Shown here piece by piece: positions 27,000-35,849 of a stretch of DNA of 64,000 nt. Position numbers and translations under genes: made by a program. Source of the stretch: Holtiella tumoricola (GTDB taxonomy: Bacteria; Bacillota; Clostridia; Lachnospirales; Cellulosilyticaceae); the NCBI RefSeq assembly GCF_027857615.1, contig NZ_JAQIFT010000016.1, positions 331,210 to 395,209 on the forward strand. Reading direction: 5' to 3'. The notes under the pieces are model-generated. The model worked only from the letters and a program-made list of their open reading frames with translations, did not search any database and was not told the origin of the DNA. How positions within the stretch are numbered: position 1 is the first letter of the stretch; the number at the start of each line of letters is the position of its first letter.

Positions 27000-27308
27000 A
27001 ACTGATCTCCCTGTATTTATTATTTATGAACTTATTATAAAACAGATTATCTTGATAATCAAATTATTTTTATTTCAAACTATTTCAACTTAAAACTATT
27101 TCACCATCAAACTATCTCTTTATAATTTTACTTATTTAATAATCAATAAGTTTTTGTATATTCTACACTTAAATTCAAATATACTTGAATAACACAGAAT
27201 TACATGTTAAATTTACTTGTATATCAGTAATTTTTCACTACCATTTTTACCTTTTAACTCATTATTTATAGCTTTTATCATCAACTTATATCCTAAAGGA
27301 GTTTACTT
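27000..27308. other. Divergent intergenic region with three 16-bp-spaced AAACTAT repeats
   Basis: 309 AT-rich bases between the divergent Ntn-hydrolase and alpha/beta-hydrolase genes. AAACTAT occurs at 27077, 27093 and 27109, exactly 16 bases apart, each followed by TTC or CTC. This is a direct-repeat array of the size of regulator sites. No promoter boxes were fixed with confidence. AAAGGAG precedes the esterase ATG at 27309. Confidence 0.6.
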
Positions 27309-28124
27309 ATGCTACATCAAATAATAGAAATTGATTCAAGAGAATGTGAAAAGGCACAACTCTATACTTATTTTTTAGATAACTATCAAGAAATTGATCT
27401 TGCAAGAAAAAGGCCTGTTGTCATCATCTGCCCTGGTGGCGCCTATGGATATACTTCTGAACGTGAAGCTGAGGCTATTGCTATTCAATATAATGCCCGT
27501 GGCCTTCACGCTTGTGTACTTAAATATCATTGTGCACCAGCAGAGTACCCAACTGCCTTACTAGAACTTGCAAAGACTGTGTCACATCTGCGTCAAAATG
27601 CAGAACAATATCACATTGACCCAGATAAAATTATTATTTCCGGTTTTTCTGCAGGCGGGCACTTAGCTGGAAGCCTTGGTGTATTTTGGCATCAAGATTG
27701 GTTGCAAACTTTAATGCAGGAACCTATGTCAAACTATAAGCCTAATGGCCTACTCTTATGCTATCCTGTTCTCACATCAGGTGAAAAAGGGCATCAAGGA
27801 AGCTTTACAAACCTCCTTGGTTCTTCTTATACCGAAGAACTTAAAGCCATGCTTAGCTTAGAAACTCAAGTAACTGAGTATGTTCCTCCTACTTTCATTT
27901 GGCATACCCAAACAGATAATGCCGTACCTGTAGAAGGAACACTAATGTTTGCGACTGCCTTACAAAAAGTAAATGTTTCATACGAACTCCATATCTATCC
28001 AGTTGGAGGGCATGGTCTAGCTTTAGCCTCCCAAGAAACAATGGCTAACGGATATCCTGGTAGCATTCAAAAAGAATGTCAAAATTGGATTAGGCTCGCT
28101 TGTACTTGGGCTCATAATCTCTAA
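27309..28124 (+). CDS. Alpha/beta hydrolase, acetyl-esterase-like (BD-FAE family look)
   Basis: 271 residues. It begins without a signal. The oxyanion motif HGGG-like segment is ICPGGAYGYTSEREAE. The nucleophile elbow is ISGFSAGGHLAGSL (Ser in GFSAGG), with a late Asp (QTDNAVP) and His (PVGGHGLALAS). This is the order of the alpha/beta-hydrolase fold and typical of small xylan acetyl esterases or related carboxylesterases. It is cytoplasmic, so it would de-acetylate imported oligosaccharides (inference). AAAGGAG with 7-base spacing supports the start. It shares a strong bidirectional terminator with the convergent aminopeptidase gene. Confidence 0.85.
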   Translation: MLHQIIEIDSRECEKAQLYTYFLDNYQEIDLARKRPVVIICPGGAYGYTSEREAEAIAIQYNARGLHACVLKYHCAPAEYPTALLELAKTVSHLRQNAEQYHIDPDKIIISGFSAGGHLAGSLGVFWHQDWLQTLMQEPMSNYKPNGLLLCYPVLTSGEKGHQGSFTNLLGSSYTEELKAMLSLETQVTEYVPPTFIWHTQTDNAVPVEGTLMFATALQKVNVSYELHIYPVGGHGLALASQETMANGYPGSIQKECQNWIRLACTWAHNL

Positions 28125-28140
28125 ATAACATCTTTCTAAA

Positions 28141-28195
28141 ATATAATAAAAGCAGGTATTACATTATTTCTATGTAATACCTGCTTTTATTATAT
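28141..28195. terminator. Bidirectional terminator between convergent genes
   Basis: ATATAATAAAAGCAGGTATTACAT forms a long near-perfect stem with its complement around a 7-base loop. It serves the esterase on the plus strand and the M29 peptidase on the minus. Confidence 0.9.
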
Positions 28196-28242
28196 TTATA
28201 AAGTCTTCTTTGCACACCAATAGTACTGATGGCTCTATCAAA

Positions 28243-29349
28243 TTACTCCATACTTAAAGCTTTTTTCAATGCCTCTTTATTAAGATGTAATAATTCTTTA
28301 ACTACAAACTCTCCATCTTTTCTAATGAGCACACCATCAAACCAAATCTCCCCTCCACCATCTTGTGGTTTATGAGATTGAATAAGGTCCCAGTGAATTG
28401 CCGAATTATGTCCTGGTGTAAAATGCATTGTACCAATCATTTTCTCATCAAAAAGTGTATTATAAATGGGTTGTTCCATAAATGGATTTGTTCCAAGAGA
28501 GAATTCACAAATATAGCGTGCTCCCTCATCTGTATCTAAAATAGCATTAAGCTTTTCTGTTTCATTAGCTGTTGCCTCAACAATCTTACCATCTTTAAAC
28601 TTAAATTTAACATCTGTAAAAATAGTTCCTTGATAGTTAGATGGTACGTTATAAGCAATAGTTCCATTTACTGAATCCGTTACAACACCGGCCATCCCTA
28701 CTTCTCCATCTGGAATATTCCATCTTCCACTACATATACTTGTCCAACAATCTTTAATAGAAAATGTTAAATCTGTTCCAGGCGCTATAATATGCACCTT
28801 ATCTGTTTTATCCATAAGATCATGTAAAGGTTTCATAAGTTCATGGAACTTGGCATAGTCTAATGCACATACATTGAAGTAATAATCTTCAAAAGCCTGT
28901 GTACTCATATGCGCTGTTTGTGCAAAGCTATTGGTTGGATAACCTAAGATACACCATTTAGTATTTTGACAGCGTTCCTTAGCATGAAGTGGCCCACTAT
29001 ACTCTGTATAAATCTTCATCTTATCTGATGGGACATCTGACATTTGATAGAGATTATCTACTTTTCTTACTCCTATATAGGCATCCATATCTTTCATACG
29101 CTCTAAATCGTATTTAAGTTGATACTCATATTGCTCTTTTGTCGCTCCCAAAAGAAGTGCTTTACGAATCACTTCTGATTCAAGGTTAACAAAAGGAATA
29201 CCTCCTACACGATAGGCTTCTTCTACAAGTGCTGTAGCAATTTCTTCTCCTCCATTAGGAAGGTCGATTAAAAGTTTTTCCCCCGCTTGTAACTGTACGG
29301 AATACTGAATTAAGTTTTGTGCAAGTTTAGTTATTCTTGGATCTCTCAT
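28243..29349 (-). CDS. Aminopeptidase, M29 (AmpS/PepS) family
   Basis: 368 residues, cytoplasmic. Family features: N-terminal LAQNLIQYSVQLQAGEKLLIDL, a central GTDLTFSIKD, then metal-site regions NIPDGEVGMAG (Glu), ICEFSLGTNP (Glu), HFTPGHNSAIHWD (His and Asp) and the closing DGVLI. It removes N-terminal amino acids with a dinuclear metal centre. No signal. The neighbouring gene (GH20) is on the same strand, 52 bases upstream, so it may be read through from that gene. Confidence 0.9.
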   Translation of the reverse strand: MRDPRITKLAQNLIQYSVQLQAGEKLLIDLPNGGEEIATALVEEAYRVGGIPFVNLESEVIRKALLLGATKEQYEYQLKYDLERMKDMDAYIGVRKVDNLYQMSDVPSDKMKIYTEYSGPLHAKERCQNTKWCILGYPTNSFAQTAHMSTQAFEDYYFNVCALDYAKFHELMKPLHDLMDKTDKVHIIAPGTDLTFSIKDCWTSICSGRWNIPDGEVGMAGVVTDSVNGTIAYNVPSNYQGTIFTDVKFKFKDGKIVEATANETEKLNAILDTDEGARYICEFSLGTNPFMEQPIYNTLFDEKMIGTMHFTPGHNSAIHWDLIQSHKPQDGGGEIWFDGVLIRKDGEFVVKELLHLNKEALKKALSME

Positions 29350-29401
29350 TGCTGCCTCCTAGTTTGTTCGTCTCTCTTACTATAACATATCATATTTATT
29401 A

Positions 29402-31111
29402 TTATAAGTTGCAATTATGTACTTCTTTACAGATTTTATCAAATATAATATAATCTCCTGAAAACTTATTATTCCATAGTTTTTGCGCTAATACTTGAAT
29501 ACCTTCTTTAGCTCTATCATAGATATCTTCTTCTGAAACAGGTACATTTATCATATCATTCCAAATAGAAAAAGCACCTCCTAATAGCTGAGGATGTCCT
29601 GCCGGGATTGTATATGCCTCTCTGAACATATTTGGCTCCCATGTATTAAATAAATTTTCTTTATCTAAGTGTTGTCTATAGTAATTTGCATGAGGTACAA
29701 TATATAACCTGGTATCATCAGAATTAATAATCTGATAGCCCGCTTCAATCATTTCTATAGCATCCACCCAGTCTAAGCTCCATATATTGATTGTAACACC
29801 TTCACTTATAATAGGTGTCTGTCCCTTGAAACTACTTAAATTCCCCCATAATCTTGGTGTCTTACCTTTTGCTTTAATCCATTTCAAATAGTAGTCTGTA
29901 TAAGCTCTAAAATGTTCTAATACTTCATCACTTCCAAAATATTCATCTGCTCCAATATGTACTTCCTTACATCTAAAGACAGGCATATCTCCTTGTAAAT
30001 ATTCATTCCATAGCTTATCTATAAATTCATACGCTTCTTCTTTCATAACATTAAGATGGTCTCTTCCCTTTCCAGTTCCTAATGTTAAATCTTTATTATA
30101 TTGAGTCAATGCTAAACAATGTGCAGGTGTATCGATCTCTGGCACTATATCTATACCATATTTATCTGCAAAATCTATTAATTCTCCAAATGCGCGCTTT
30201 GTATAATGACCATCTTTCGCCGTTAATCCTTGATATGTATCACACTCTAGTCTAAATGCTGAATAAGCCTTCTCCCAGTTTGCTTCATCGATATGAATCT
30301 CATTGTCATTTAAGTGAATATGAAAATCATTCATCTTATACCATGCCATAAGCTTTACATATGTTCTTAATGCATCCATAGAGGAAAATCTTCTACCTAC
30401 ATCCAACATAAATCCTCTTTTTTTATATCTAGGATAATCTCTAATCATCCCCTGCTCTAATTTTCCTTTTTGACGTTTTAGCATTTGAAGAAGCGTTCTT
30501 GTTCCGTAAAATATTCCTCTTGTATGACAAGCACTTATCTTCACAAAGTTATTAATACATAAATTATATCCTTCATCTCCTATAATTTTATCTTCATTAC
30601 TTAATACAAGTAATATGTCACCTTCCTTAACTATACCACCTATTACTATTTCTAAATCCAAACCTATTTCTTCATTTAAATCCTGTTTTAATATCTGAGC
30701 ACTTACTATTAACTTCTCTTTAACATTTTCAGAAATTCTTATGATAGAATTCTTCGTAATTAAGTATTTCCCCTCTAAGCCTATCCATTCTTGTACCTCC
30801 GGAATAACATAAGGCTTAGTATTTATAGCTAATGGTGTACCATATTTTCCTGGAACAACTACTTCTAAACCTTTGGTCCACATAACTTCCTGCCCATAAG
30901 ACACTTTAAAATCTACAATAACCTTCATATCTATAAATGGTGCATAAATATTACCTACATCATCAATAATTTGCTTATAATCTGAACCTAAAAATTCTAT
31001 CTCAAATCCTTTTGGAACGTAGGGCATTAAAATTTTATGCTGGTTTGGACCAATCATTCTAACTTTTAAATTTTGCACTACTTCTTCAAGTTGTTTTTTT
31101 ATAGTTATCAT
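29402..31111 (-). CDS. GH20 family beta-N-acetylhexosaminidase, second copy
   Basis: 569 residues, no signal peptide. An N-terminal extension of about 100 residues (beta-rich, KVIVDFKVSYGQEVMWTKGLE) precedes the GH20b domain. The catalytic barrel starts DYPRYKKRGFMLDVGRRF, with HIHLND. The catalytic Asp-Glu pair is D389-E390 in VHIGADEYFG, and NIWSLDW follows. It is clearly distinct in sequence from the GH20 at 19147, with GADE in place of GGDE. Closest general type is the lacto-N-biosidase/hexosaminidase group, but specificity is not evident. AAGGGG precedes the ATG. 134 bases lie between this start and repeat copy 3. The promoter may lie in that gap or in the repeat's left end. Confidence 0.9.
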   Translation of the reverse strand: MITIKKQLEEVVQNLKVRMIGPNQHKILMPYVPKGFEIEFLGSDYKQIIDDVGNIYAPFIDMKVIVDFKVSYGQEVMWTKGLEVVVPGKYGTPLAINTKPYVIPEVQEWIGLEGKYLITKNSIIRISENVKEKLIVSAQILKQDLNEEIGLDLEIVIGGIVKEGDILLVLSNEDKIIGDEGYNLCINNFVKISACHTRGIFYGTRTLLQMLKRQKGKLEQGMIRDYPRYKKRGFMLDVGRRFSSMDALRTYVKLMAWYKMNDFHIHLNDNEIHIDEANWEKAYSAFRLECDTYQGLTAKDGHYTKRAFGELIDFADKYGIDIVPEIDTPAHCLALTQYNKDLTLGTGKGRDHLNVMKEEAYEFIDKLWNEYLQGDMPVFRCKEVHIGADEYFGSDEVLEHFRAYTDYYLKWIKAKGKTPRLWGNLSSFKGQTPIISEGVTINIWSLDWVDAIEMIEAGYQIINSDDTRLYIVPHANYYRQHLDKENLFNTWEPNMFREAYTIPAGHPQLLGGAFSIWNDMINVPVSEEDIYDRAKEGIQVLAQKLWNNKFSGDYIIFDKICKEVHNCNL

Positions 31112-31244
31112 ATTTTCCCCTTATACAATATATTTCTATATTATTTTAACATATTAAAACTTTATATTTTAATTCTCTATTTACTAAATAATTTTTTAAT
31201 TTTTATATATTTTCACTAAGCTTTATCATTTCCATTTCTGACAT

Positions 31245-31942
31245 AATAAATATTTGATGGAGTGAAAACTTAGTAGTTGAGATAGACCGGTCAGCACTAC
31301 GTGTGTGCTCTCCCTTTTCTACTCAGAAAGTTAAGTTTTCACTCCCAGTGACACGCCGTGGAGAGGAAAGAAGAGCAAACATCTCTTCTTTGGAAGGCAA
31401 AACCTTGCAGATTTCAATGTCCTTGGCATTCAATTAAGTAAGATACGCTTTGTAAAATTGATAGTACTTTTGATCTAAACTCGGGAATGATTAGGCACTT
31501 TCACATGAAGGATGTTTAGAAAATGAGTCATGTAGTTTTGCTATCTTTCTACCGGAAGGGTTATGATGTGATGGGCAGTAGGTGAGGCTAGGAAAGTCCT
31601 TTCATATAAGAAGATTTAGGAAATATTTATGCAGTTTAGTAACCTCCCTACGGGTGCAGCTCACAAAGTCAGGGCGTACATATTTAGTAGACTTGACTCA
31701 GTGAGCTGGATAGGTGTGTTCTCCGGAACCTGCCTACGTAGCTTTCAGATAAGAAATGTTCGAAATGAGAAAATAGTGATTTTAGGTGTGCTGTCTGAAC
31801 GAAGTGAGTTCACACCGTTATTATTTTTGAATGAGTTACATTTCTCTGAAAGCCAAGTGAAGCAGGTGAAGGAGAATCCAACTAGCCAGCTCACGTAAGT
31901 AGACTAAATATAAGTACCCCCTCACTTAAACAAATATTTATT
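31245..31942. repeat. Repeat element copy 3 (698 bp, non-coding, TIR-bounded)
   Basis: Left end AATAAATATTTGATGG (31245); right end reads AATAAATATTTGTTTAAG on the minus strand (31942), matching the left end of copy 1. A core (about 31300-31575) matches copy 1 (about 9765-10125) in the same orientation, including the AAAGAAGAG / CTCTTCTTT hairpin at 31367-31391 with a different loop. From about 31630 the sequence is the reverse complement of copy 1's left module, including the long palindrome (31701-31894). The right end lies 7 bases from the next gene's terminator. Indels relative to copy 1 are not multiples of three and the only long frame is a palindrome artefact. Confidence 0.85.
31701..31894. 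repeat. Long imperfect palindrome inside repeat copy 3
   Basis: GTGAGCTGGATAGGTGTG at 31701 and CCAGCTCAC ending at 31894 close a hairpin of roughly 190 bases. GGTGTG and CACACC near the loop match copy 1. This module is inverted relative to 9447-9640. Confidence 0.8.
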
Positions 31943-31949
31943 TAATTAA

Positions 31950-31975
31950 AATGGGACCTCCACCGAGGTCCCATT
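31950..31975 (-). terminator. Terminator after the small helical protein gene
   Basis: AATGGGACCTC pairs perfectly with GAGGTCCCATT around a 4-base loop. On the minus strand it is followed by TTAATT and then the repeat end. Confidence 0.9.
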
Positions 31976-31980
31976 CTGTT

Positions 31981-32328
31981 TTATTGTCCAAATACTTCTA
32001 CACGTTTTCTCTTACCTAAATAATTAATTGCACGCATTTTACATCTACCCATTTCATTGTGAGCGCAGAAGTTACTAAGATCCATCAATAAAAATAATGT
32101 ATCTGTCATAAGGTATTTAAGGTCCTTTAAATCATTTTCATGTTCACAATCTACTTGAACTTCTGCTGCATCATTTAATAATTTTTCAATTCCACCTTGA
32201 GTATCTTGGAAAATTTCCTGTAAGCTTTGTGCACTCATAGTCTCTTCTGTTTCTATATACTTCTCTAAAAAAGCTTCTAAAGTCTTATTTATATTTTTAT
32301 ATTGGTCATAAACTTGTACTAGTTCCAT
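31981..32328 (-). CDS. Small conserved-looking helical protein, unknown
   Basis: 115 residues. The open frame extends to 32466, but the added residues are basic and run through an operon terminator. AAAGAGGAAATC is upstream of the ATG at 32328, so I place the start there. The product is mostly helical (VYDQYKNINKTLEAFLEKYI), with two or three cysteines (QVDCEHEND, NFCAHN, RCKMR). No family recognised. It has its own terminator and no operon partner. Confidence 0.6.
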   Translation of the reverse strand: MELVQVYDQYKNINKTLEAFLEKYIETEETMSAQSLQEIFQDTQGGIEKLLNDAAEVQVDCEHENDLKDLKYLMTDTLFLLMDLSNFCAHNEMGRCKMRAINYLGKRKRVEVFGQ

Positions 32329-32405
32329 TTGATTTCCTCTTTTCTTAAGCTCATTGATTATTAACACTTTCACTATAACATGACTTCTTACTCTACAACA
32401 ATAAG

Positions 32406-32447
32406 GGACTATTATGAAATCATTATAACTAGATTTCATAATAGTCT
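32406..32447 (-). terminator. Terminator of the sugar ABC transporter operon
   Basis: GGGACTATTATGAAATC pairs with GATTTCATAATAGTCTC around a 10-base loop. It lies beyond the second permease stop, on the minus strand. Confidence 0.85.
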
Positions 32448-32474
32448 CTCTATCTATTCTATACACTCTATTGT

Positions 32475-33341
32475 CTATTCTTTAACCCCTCCAAGCGCCA
32501 CGCCTCTTACAATAAATTTAGATAAACATAAATACATAATGACAACTGGCATAATCGCAATGGTAATAAGCATATAAACCTGGCCTAAATCAAATTTCAA
32601 GAAATCTGCACTACGTAGTTGAGCAATTAAAATAGGTAACGTCTTTTTGTTACTACTATCAATAATCAAAGCTGGTATAAAGTAATTATTCCAACTGCCT
32701 ACAAAAGTAAAAATAGCTTGAACTGCCATGGCAGGCTTTAAGATAGGTAATACTATTTTATTAAACGTATAAAATTCTCCTCCACCATCTACACGTGCAG
32801 CTTCGATTAACTCTATGGGGAGATTACTTGCCATATACTGCCTCATAAAGAATACAACAACAGGCGCTGCAATAGCCGGTAATATCAATGGCCAGAAAGT
32901 ATCACGTAGCCCCATATCATTCACCAGCCTTACAAACCCTAGTGCCGATACCTGTGTAGGGATCATCATAATAAGTAATATAAAAGTAAATGCTTTATTA
33001 CGACCTTTAAATTCATAAGCATGAATACCATATGCTGTCATCGCTGAAAAATAAATACTACATATAGCTGACACTGCCGATACAAACAAACTATTAAATA
33101 TACCAGATAAAACAGGTAGGTTTTGATTACCTAATACATTTCTTAAGTTTGCCATAAAAGAACCACCTGGCACAAAACTAAAACCTTGTTGAATAGAAGA
33201 ATTTGACCTTGTTGCATTAATCACTAACATATAAAAGAAGAATAGAGAAAGGAAGGTCAACAGAGCAAGTACTATATAGCAAACCATGCGGTAAAAATGA
33301 GTGGACATTTTTTCTTTAGATTGGTCTTTTTGACGGCTCAT
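32475..33341 (-). CDS. Sugar ABC transporter permease (MalG-like)
   Basis: 288 residues, six membrane helices, with the inner-membrane EAA loop IEAARVDGGGEFYTFNKIVLPIL that contacts the ATPase. It is the second permease of the carbohydrate uptake (CUT1) importer, paired with the gene at 33338. The start overlaps the previous stop as ATGA, with GGAGGAAAGCT upstream. No ATPase gene lies in the cluster, so a shared MsmK-type ATPase elsewhere is likely (family knowledge). Cellobiose or cello-oligosaccharide is the probable substrate because of the neighbouring phosphorylase. Confidence 0.93.
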   Translation of the reverse strand: MSRQKDQSKEKMSTHFYRMVCYIVLALLTFLSLFFFYMLVINATRSNSSIQQGFSFVPGGSFMANLRNVLGNQNLPVLSGIFNSLFVSAVSAICSIYFSAMTAYGIHAYEFKGRNKAFTFILLIMMIPTQVSALGFVRLVNDMGLRDTFWPLILPAIAAPVVVFFMRQYMASNLPIELIEAARVDGGGEFYTFNKIVLPILKPAMAVQAIFTFVGSWNNYFIPALIIDSSNKKTLPILIAQLRSADFLKFDLGQVYMLITIAIMPVVIMYLCLSKFIVRGVALGGVKE

Positions 33342-34291
33342 AGCTTTCCTCCCCCTCCCTTAATTTTTGTTCTTTTAGACTCTCTATTTCCTGTAAAATA
33401 AAAAACAATTAAACTAAGTACAGCAGCAATAATGAATAAAATTACAGATAATGCCCCTGCCATACCATAGTTCTTACTATATAGATGGTTATTTAAGAAC
33501 ATGATTAACGTTGTACTTGTATTATTGGGTGCCCCCGTTCCATTGGTTAATATTTGTGGTACATCAAACATTTGTAACCCACCAATAAGAGAAGTTATAA
33601 TGACATACACTAATATAGGACGTATTAAAGGAAGCGTAATCTTAAAAAATATTTGAGATCCCTTTGCTCCATCCATTTCAGCAGCCTCAAAAGTAGATGT
33701 ATCAATCCCCATTATAGCGGCCATCAAAAGAATGGTTGTGTTACCAAACCACATCAAAAAGTTCATCAGAGCACTCAGTCCTCTAGTCCCCCAAGTACTT
33801 GCTAAAAACCTGATAGGCTCTTTGATGATTCCTGCAGACATAAGGCTACTATTGACAGGACCTATATCTGAAAACAAAGCAAAGAATAACATTGCAAAAG
33901 CTGAAGCCATAATCAAGTTAGGCATATAAATTACTGTTTTAAAGAAGCCTGTTCCTCTAAGCTTCAATCTTAAATTGGTAAACCATGCTGCAAGTAGTAA
34001 TGAAATAACAATTTGAGGGATAAATCCAAGTAGCCACAAAATCATTGTATTCCCCAAATAGGTTATCAAATCTCCTGATGTAAACAAGGTGATATAGTTT
34101 TGAAATCCTACAAAATTAGGCCCTATTATTTTCAGCCCACTTCGATAATTTTCAAAAAAACTATTGTAAAAAGTTGATACTAAAGGAACGAATGAAAAAA
34201 TAAAAAAAGTAATAAAGAATGGTGCTAGAAAAAAGTATCCCCATTTAGAGTAACTCACACCTTTATTTTTTTTGGTTCTTTTTGTGGTCAT
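33338..34291 (-). CDS. Sugar ABC transporter permease (MalF-like)
   Basis: 317 residues, six membrane helices after a basic N-terminus (MTTKRTKKNKG). The EAA loop is TFEAAEMDGAKGSQIFFKITLPLIRP. It is the first permease of the CUT1 importer. AGGGGAGATA precedes the ATG at 34291, preferred over a start at 34315 that would read through a hairpin. The ATGA overlap with the next gene indicates translational coupling. Confidence 0.93.
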   Translation of the reverse strand: MTTKRTKKNKGVSYSKWGYFFLAPFFITFFIFSFVPLVSTFYNSFFENYRSGLKIIGPNFVGFQNYITLFTSGDLITYLGNTMILWLLGFIPQIVISLLLAAWFTNLRLKLRGTGFFKTVIYMPNLIMASAFAMLFFALFSDIGPVNSSLMSAGIIKEPIRFLASTWGTRGLSALMNFLMWFGNTTILLMAAIMGIDTSTFEAAEMDGAKGSQIFFKITLPLIRPILVYVIITSLIGGLQMFDVPQILTNGTGAPNNTSTTLIMFLNNHLYSKNYGMAGALSVILFIIAAVLSLIVFYFTGNRESKRTKIKGGGGKL

Positions 34292-34314
34292 TATCTCCCC
34301 TCGCTTTGTGATCA

Positions 34315-34350
34315 TTGCTGCCCTACTCTCTCATAAGTGTAGGGCAACAA
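34315..34350 (-). promoter_or_regulatory. Intercistronic hairpin between binding-protein and permease genes
   Basis: TTGCTGCCCTAC and GTAGGGCAACAA form a strong stem in the gap between the binding-protein stop and the MalF start, with no T tract after it on the minus strand. Such hairpins stabilise the upstream message, so the binding protein would be made in excess (inference from general operon practice). Confidence 0.55.
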
Positions 34351-34376
34351 TTTTTATAAACTTTCAACTTTATCTA

Positions 34377-35813
34377 TTATGGCCTCTTAAGTTCAGGATA
34401 TTTAATAAGTGCATCTTTGTAGAAATTATCAAGCGCTTGGTCTTTTGTTACTGTGCCATTAAAGTAATCCATAAAGGCTTGTTGGAAAGATTCATTTAAT
34501 CCTTGATCATAAGGAGAAATATTATCCATGCTAATGTTTTTTGCAGAAGCATTAAAGAGCTTAATATGATTTTGACCACCTAAGAATGCAGATTGGAAAT
34601 CACTTGCTCCAATCTCTTCCATTGCAGCCTTATTATTAGTGTAGTCTTGTGTATCTAATGTAATTTGTTTCATTGTGTCACTATCACAAGTAAGTGTAAG
34701 CATAACGTCTTTTATTGTGCCCAAGTTATCTGTACCTTTTGCTGCACAAATCCAAGTTCCACCCCAATAATAAGCTTGTGGTCCTTCACATACTGCATAG
34801 TCGCCAAATATCCCATTCCCTACTTCTTCTTTTCCACCTTCTGCTATTGGTGTTTCAAGAGAGTTACCTAACAATGTAAAGTTAATACCCCATGTTGAAT
34901 AAAAGAATCCAAATACATCACCACTTGGCCCTTGATCTTTTGCCCAACCATCGTTCCATAATGAGGTTTTGTTATTATAGCCCTTATCTGTATAAGTCTT
35001 AGTTTGGTCTACCCACTTCATCAAATTATCATCTATATTGATAACATTATCGCTTCCTACCCAAGGTGTTGAAACATTATTTGAGAAAGTACGATAGCTA
35101 TCATCAAATCCTGATAACATCTTATAACCTTTTGCTGCTGACTTTTCAGCTACAGCATCAAATTTCTCCCAATCAGATAAAGCAGCTTGAACTTCTACTG
35201 GATCATCTGTTCCTAATACATCTTTTGCAATGGAACGACGATATACGAAAAGTCCTGGTGTTGCTTGCCAAGATACACCCTTTAATGCACCATTACTATC
35301 TGTTGTAATTTTTTGGGTATAGGTATATTGATCTACAAGATCAGCATCTGTTAAGCCAATATCCTTTTTAACATCTAAGGTATACTCTGTATCTACATAT
35401 TTAAGTGCGTAGTCGGCTTCTACTAAAAAGATATCAATTTTATCATCTTTGGTCGCGGCATCTTGTTTTAATAAATCTTCATCTAACTTATTTTGGTACT
35501 GATTATTTTGATTTGGCGTGATAACCCATTTAACATTGATATCTGATGGAAGTTTACTTGCATAGTAATCATTGAAACGACTTTGGAATTCTTCATTCCA
35601 TGCATAAATAACAAGTGTTTTTCCTTCCTCTGAATCTGTCGTATCTGGTTGTGTTGTCTCTGAAGTTGTAGTCTTAGTATCTCTATTTGTAGATGTTTGC
35701 TGATCTAATGTTGAAGGAGTAGATGTTGAAGAATCTGCAGTTTGCCCTGAACAGGCTGTTAAAGTAGATAATAATAATACCTGTGCTAATAATAAAGACA
35801 TATGTTTTTTCAT
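34377..35813 (-). CDS. Sugar ABC transporter substrate-binding lipoprotein
   Basis: 478 residues. A lipoprotein signal with lipobox LTAC is followed by a Ser/Thr/Asp-rich linker (about residues 22-65). The rest resembles periplasmic-type CUT1 binding proteins: LVIYAWNEEFQSRFNDYYASK, KLDEDLLKQDAATKDDKIDIFLVEADYALKYV, then a Trp-rich C-terminal half. It probably captures an oligosaccharide at the cell surface. GAGGAGGG lies before TATTTTA and the ATG. The start is 36 bases after the LacI stop, so it is co-transcribed with the regulator. Confidence 0.9.
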   Translation of the reverse strand: MKKHMSLLLAQVLLLSTLTACSGQTADSSTSTPSTLDQQTSTNRDTKTTTSETTQPDTTDSEEGKTLVIYAWNEEFQSRFNDYYASKLPSDINVKWVITPNQNNQYQNKLDEDLLKQDAATKDDKIDIFLVEADYALKYVDTEYTLDVKKDIGLTDADLVDQYTYTQKITTDSNGALKGVSWQATPGLFVYRRSIAKDVLGTDDPVEVQAALSDWEKFDAVAEKSAAKGYKMLSGFDDSYRTFSNNVSTPWVGSDNVINIDDNLMKWVDQTKTYTDKGYNNKTSLWNDGWAKDQGPSGDVFGFFYSTWGINFTLLGNSLETPIAEGGKEEVGNGIFGDYAVCEGPQAYYWGGTWICAAKGTDNLGTIKDVMLTLTCDSDTMKQITLDTQDYTNNKAAMEEIGASDFQSAFLGGQNHIKLFNASAKNISMDNISPYDQGLNESFQQAFMDYFNGTVTKDQALDNFYKDALIKYPELKRP

Positions 35814-35849
35814 TAAAATACCCTCCTCAATTTAACTTCCTTTTACTTG

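Noticed and set aside
31629..31898. 89-residue plus-strand frame inside repeat copy 3
   Set aside because: Same palindrome artefact in the opposite orientation, with no ribosome site and no family resemblance.
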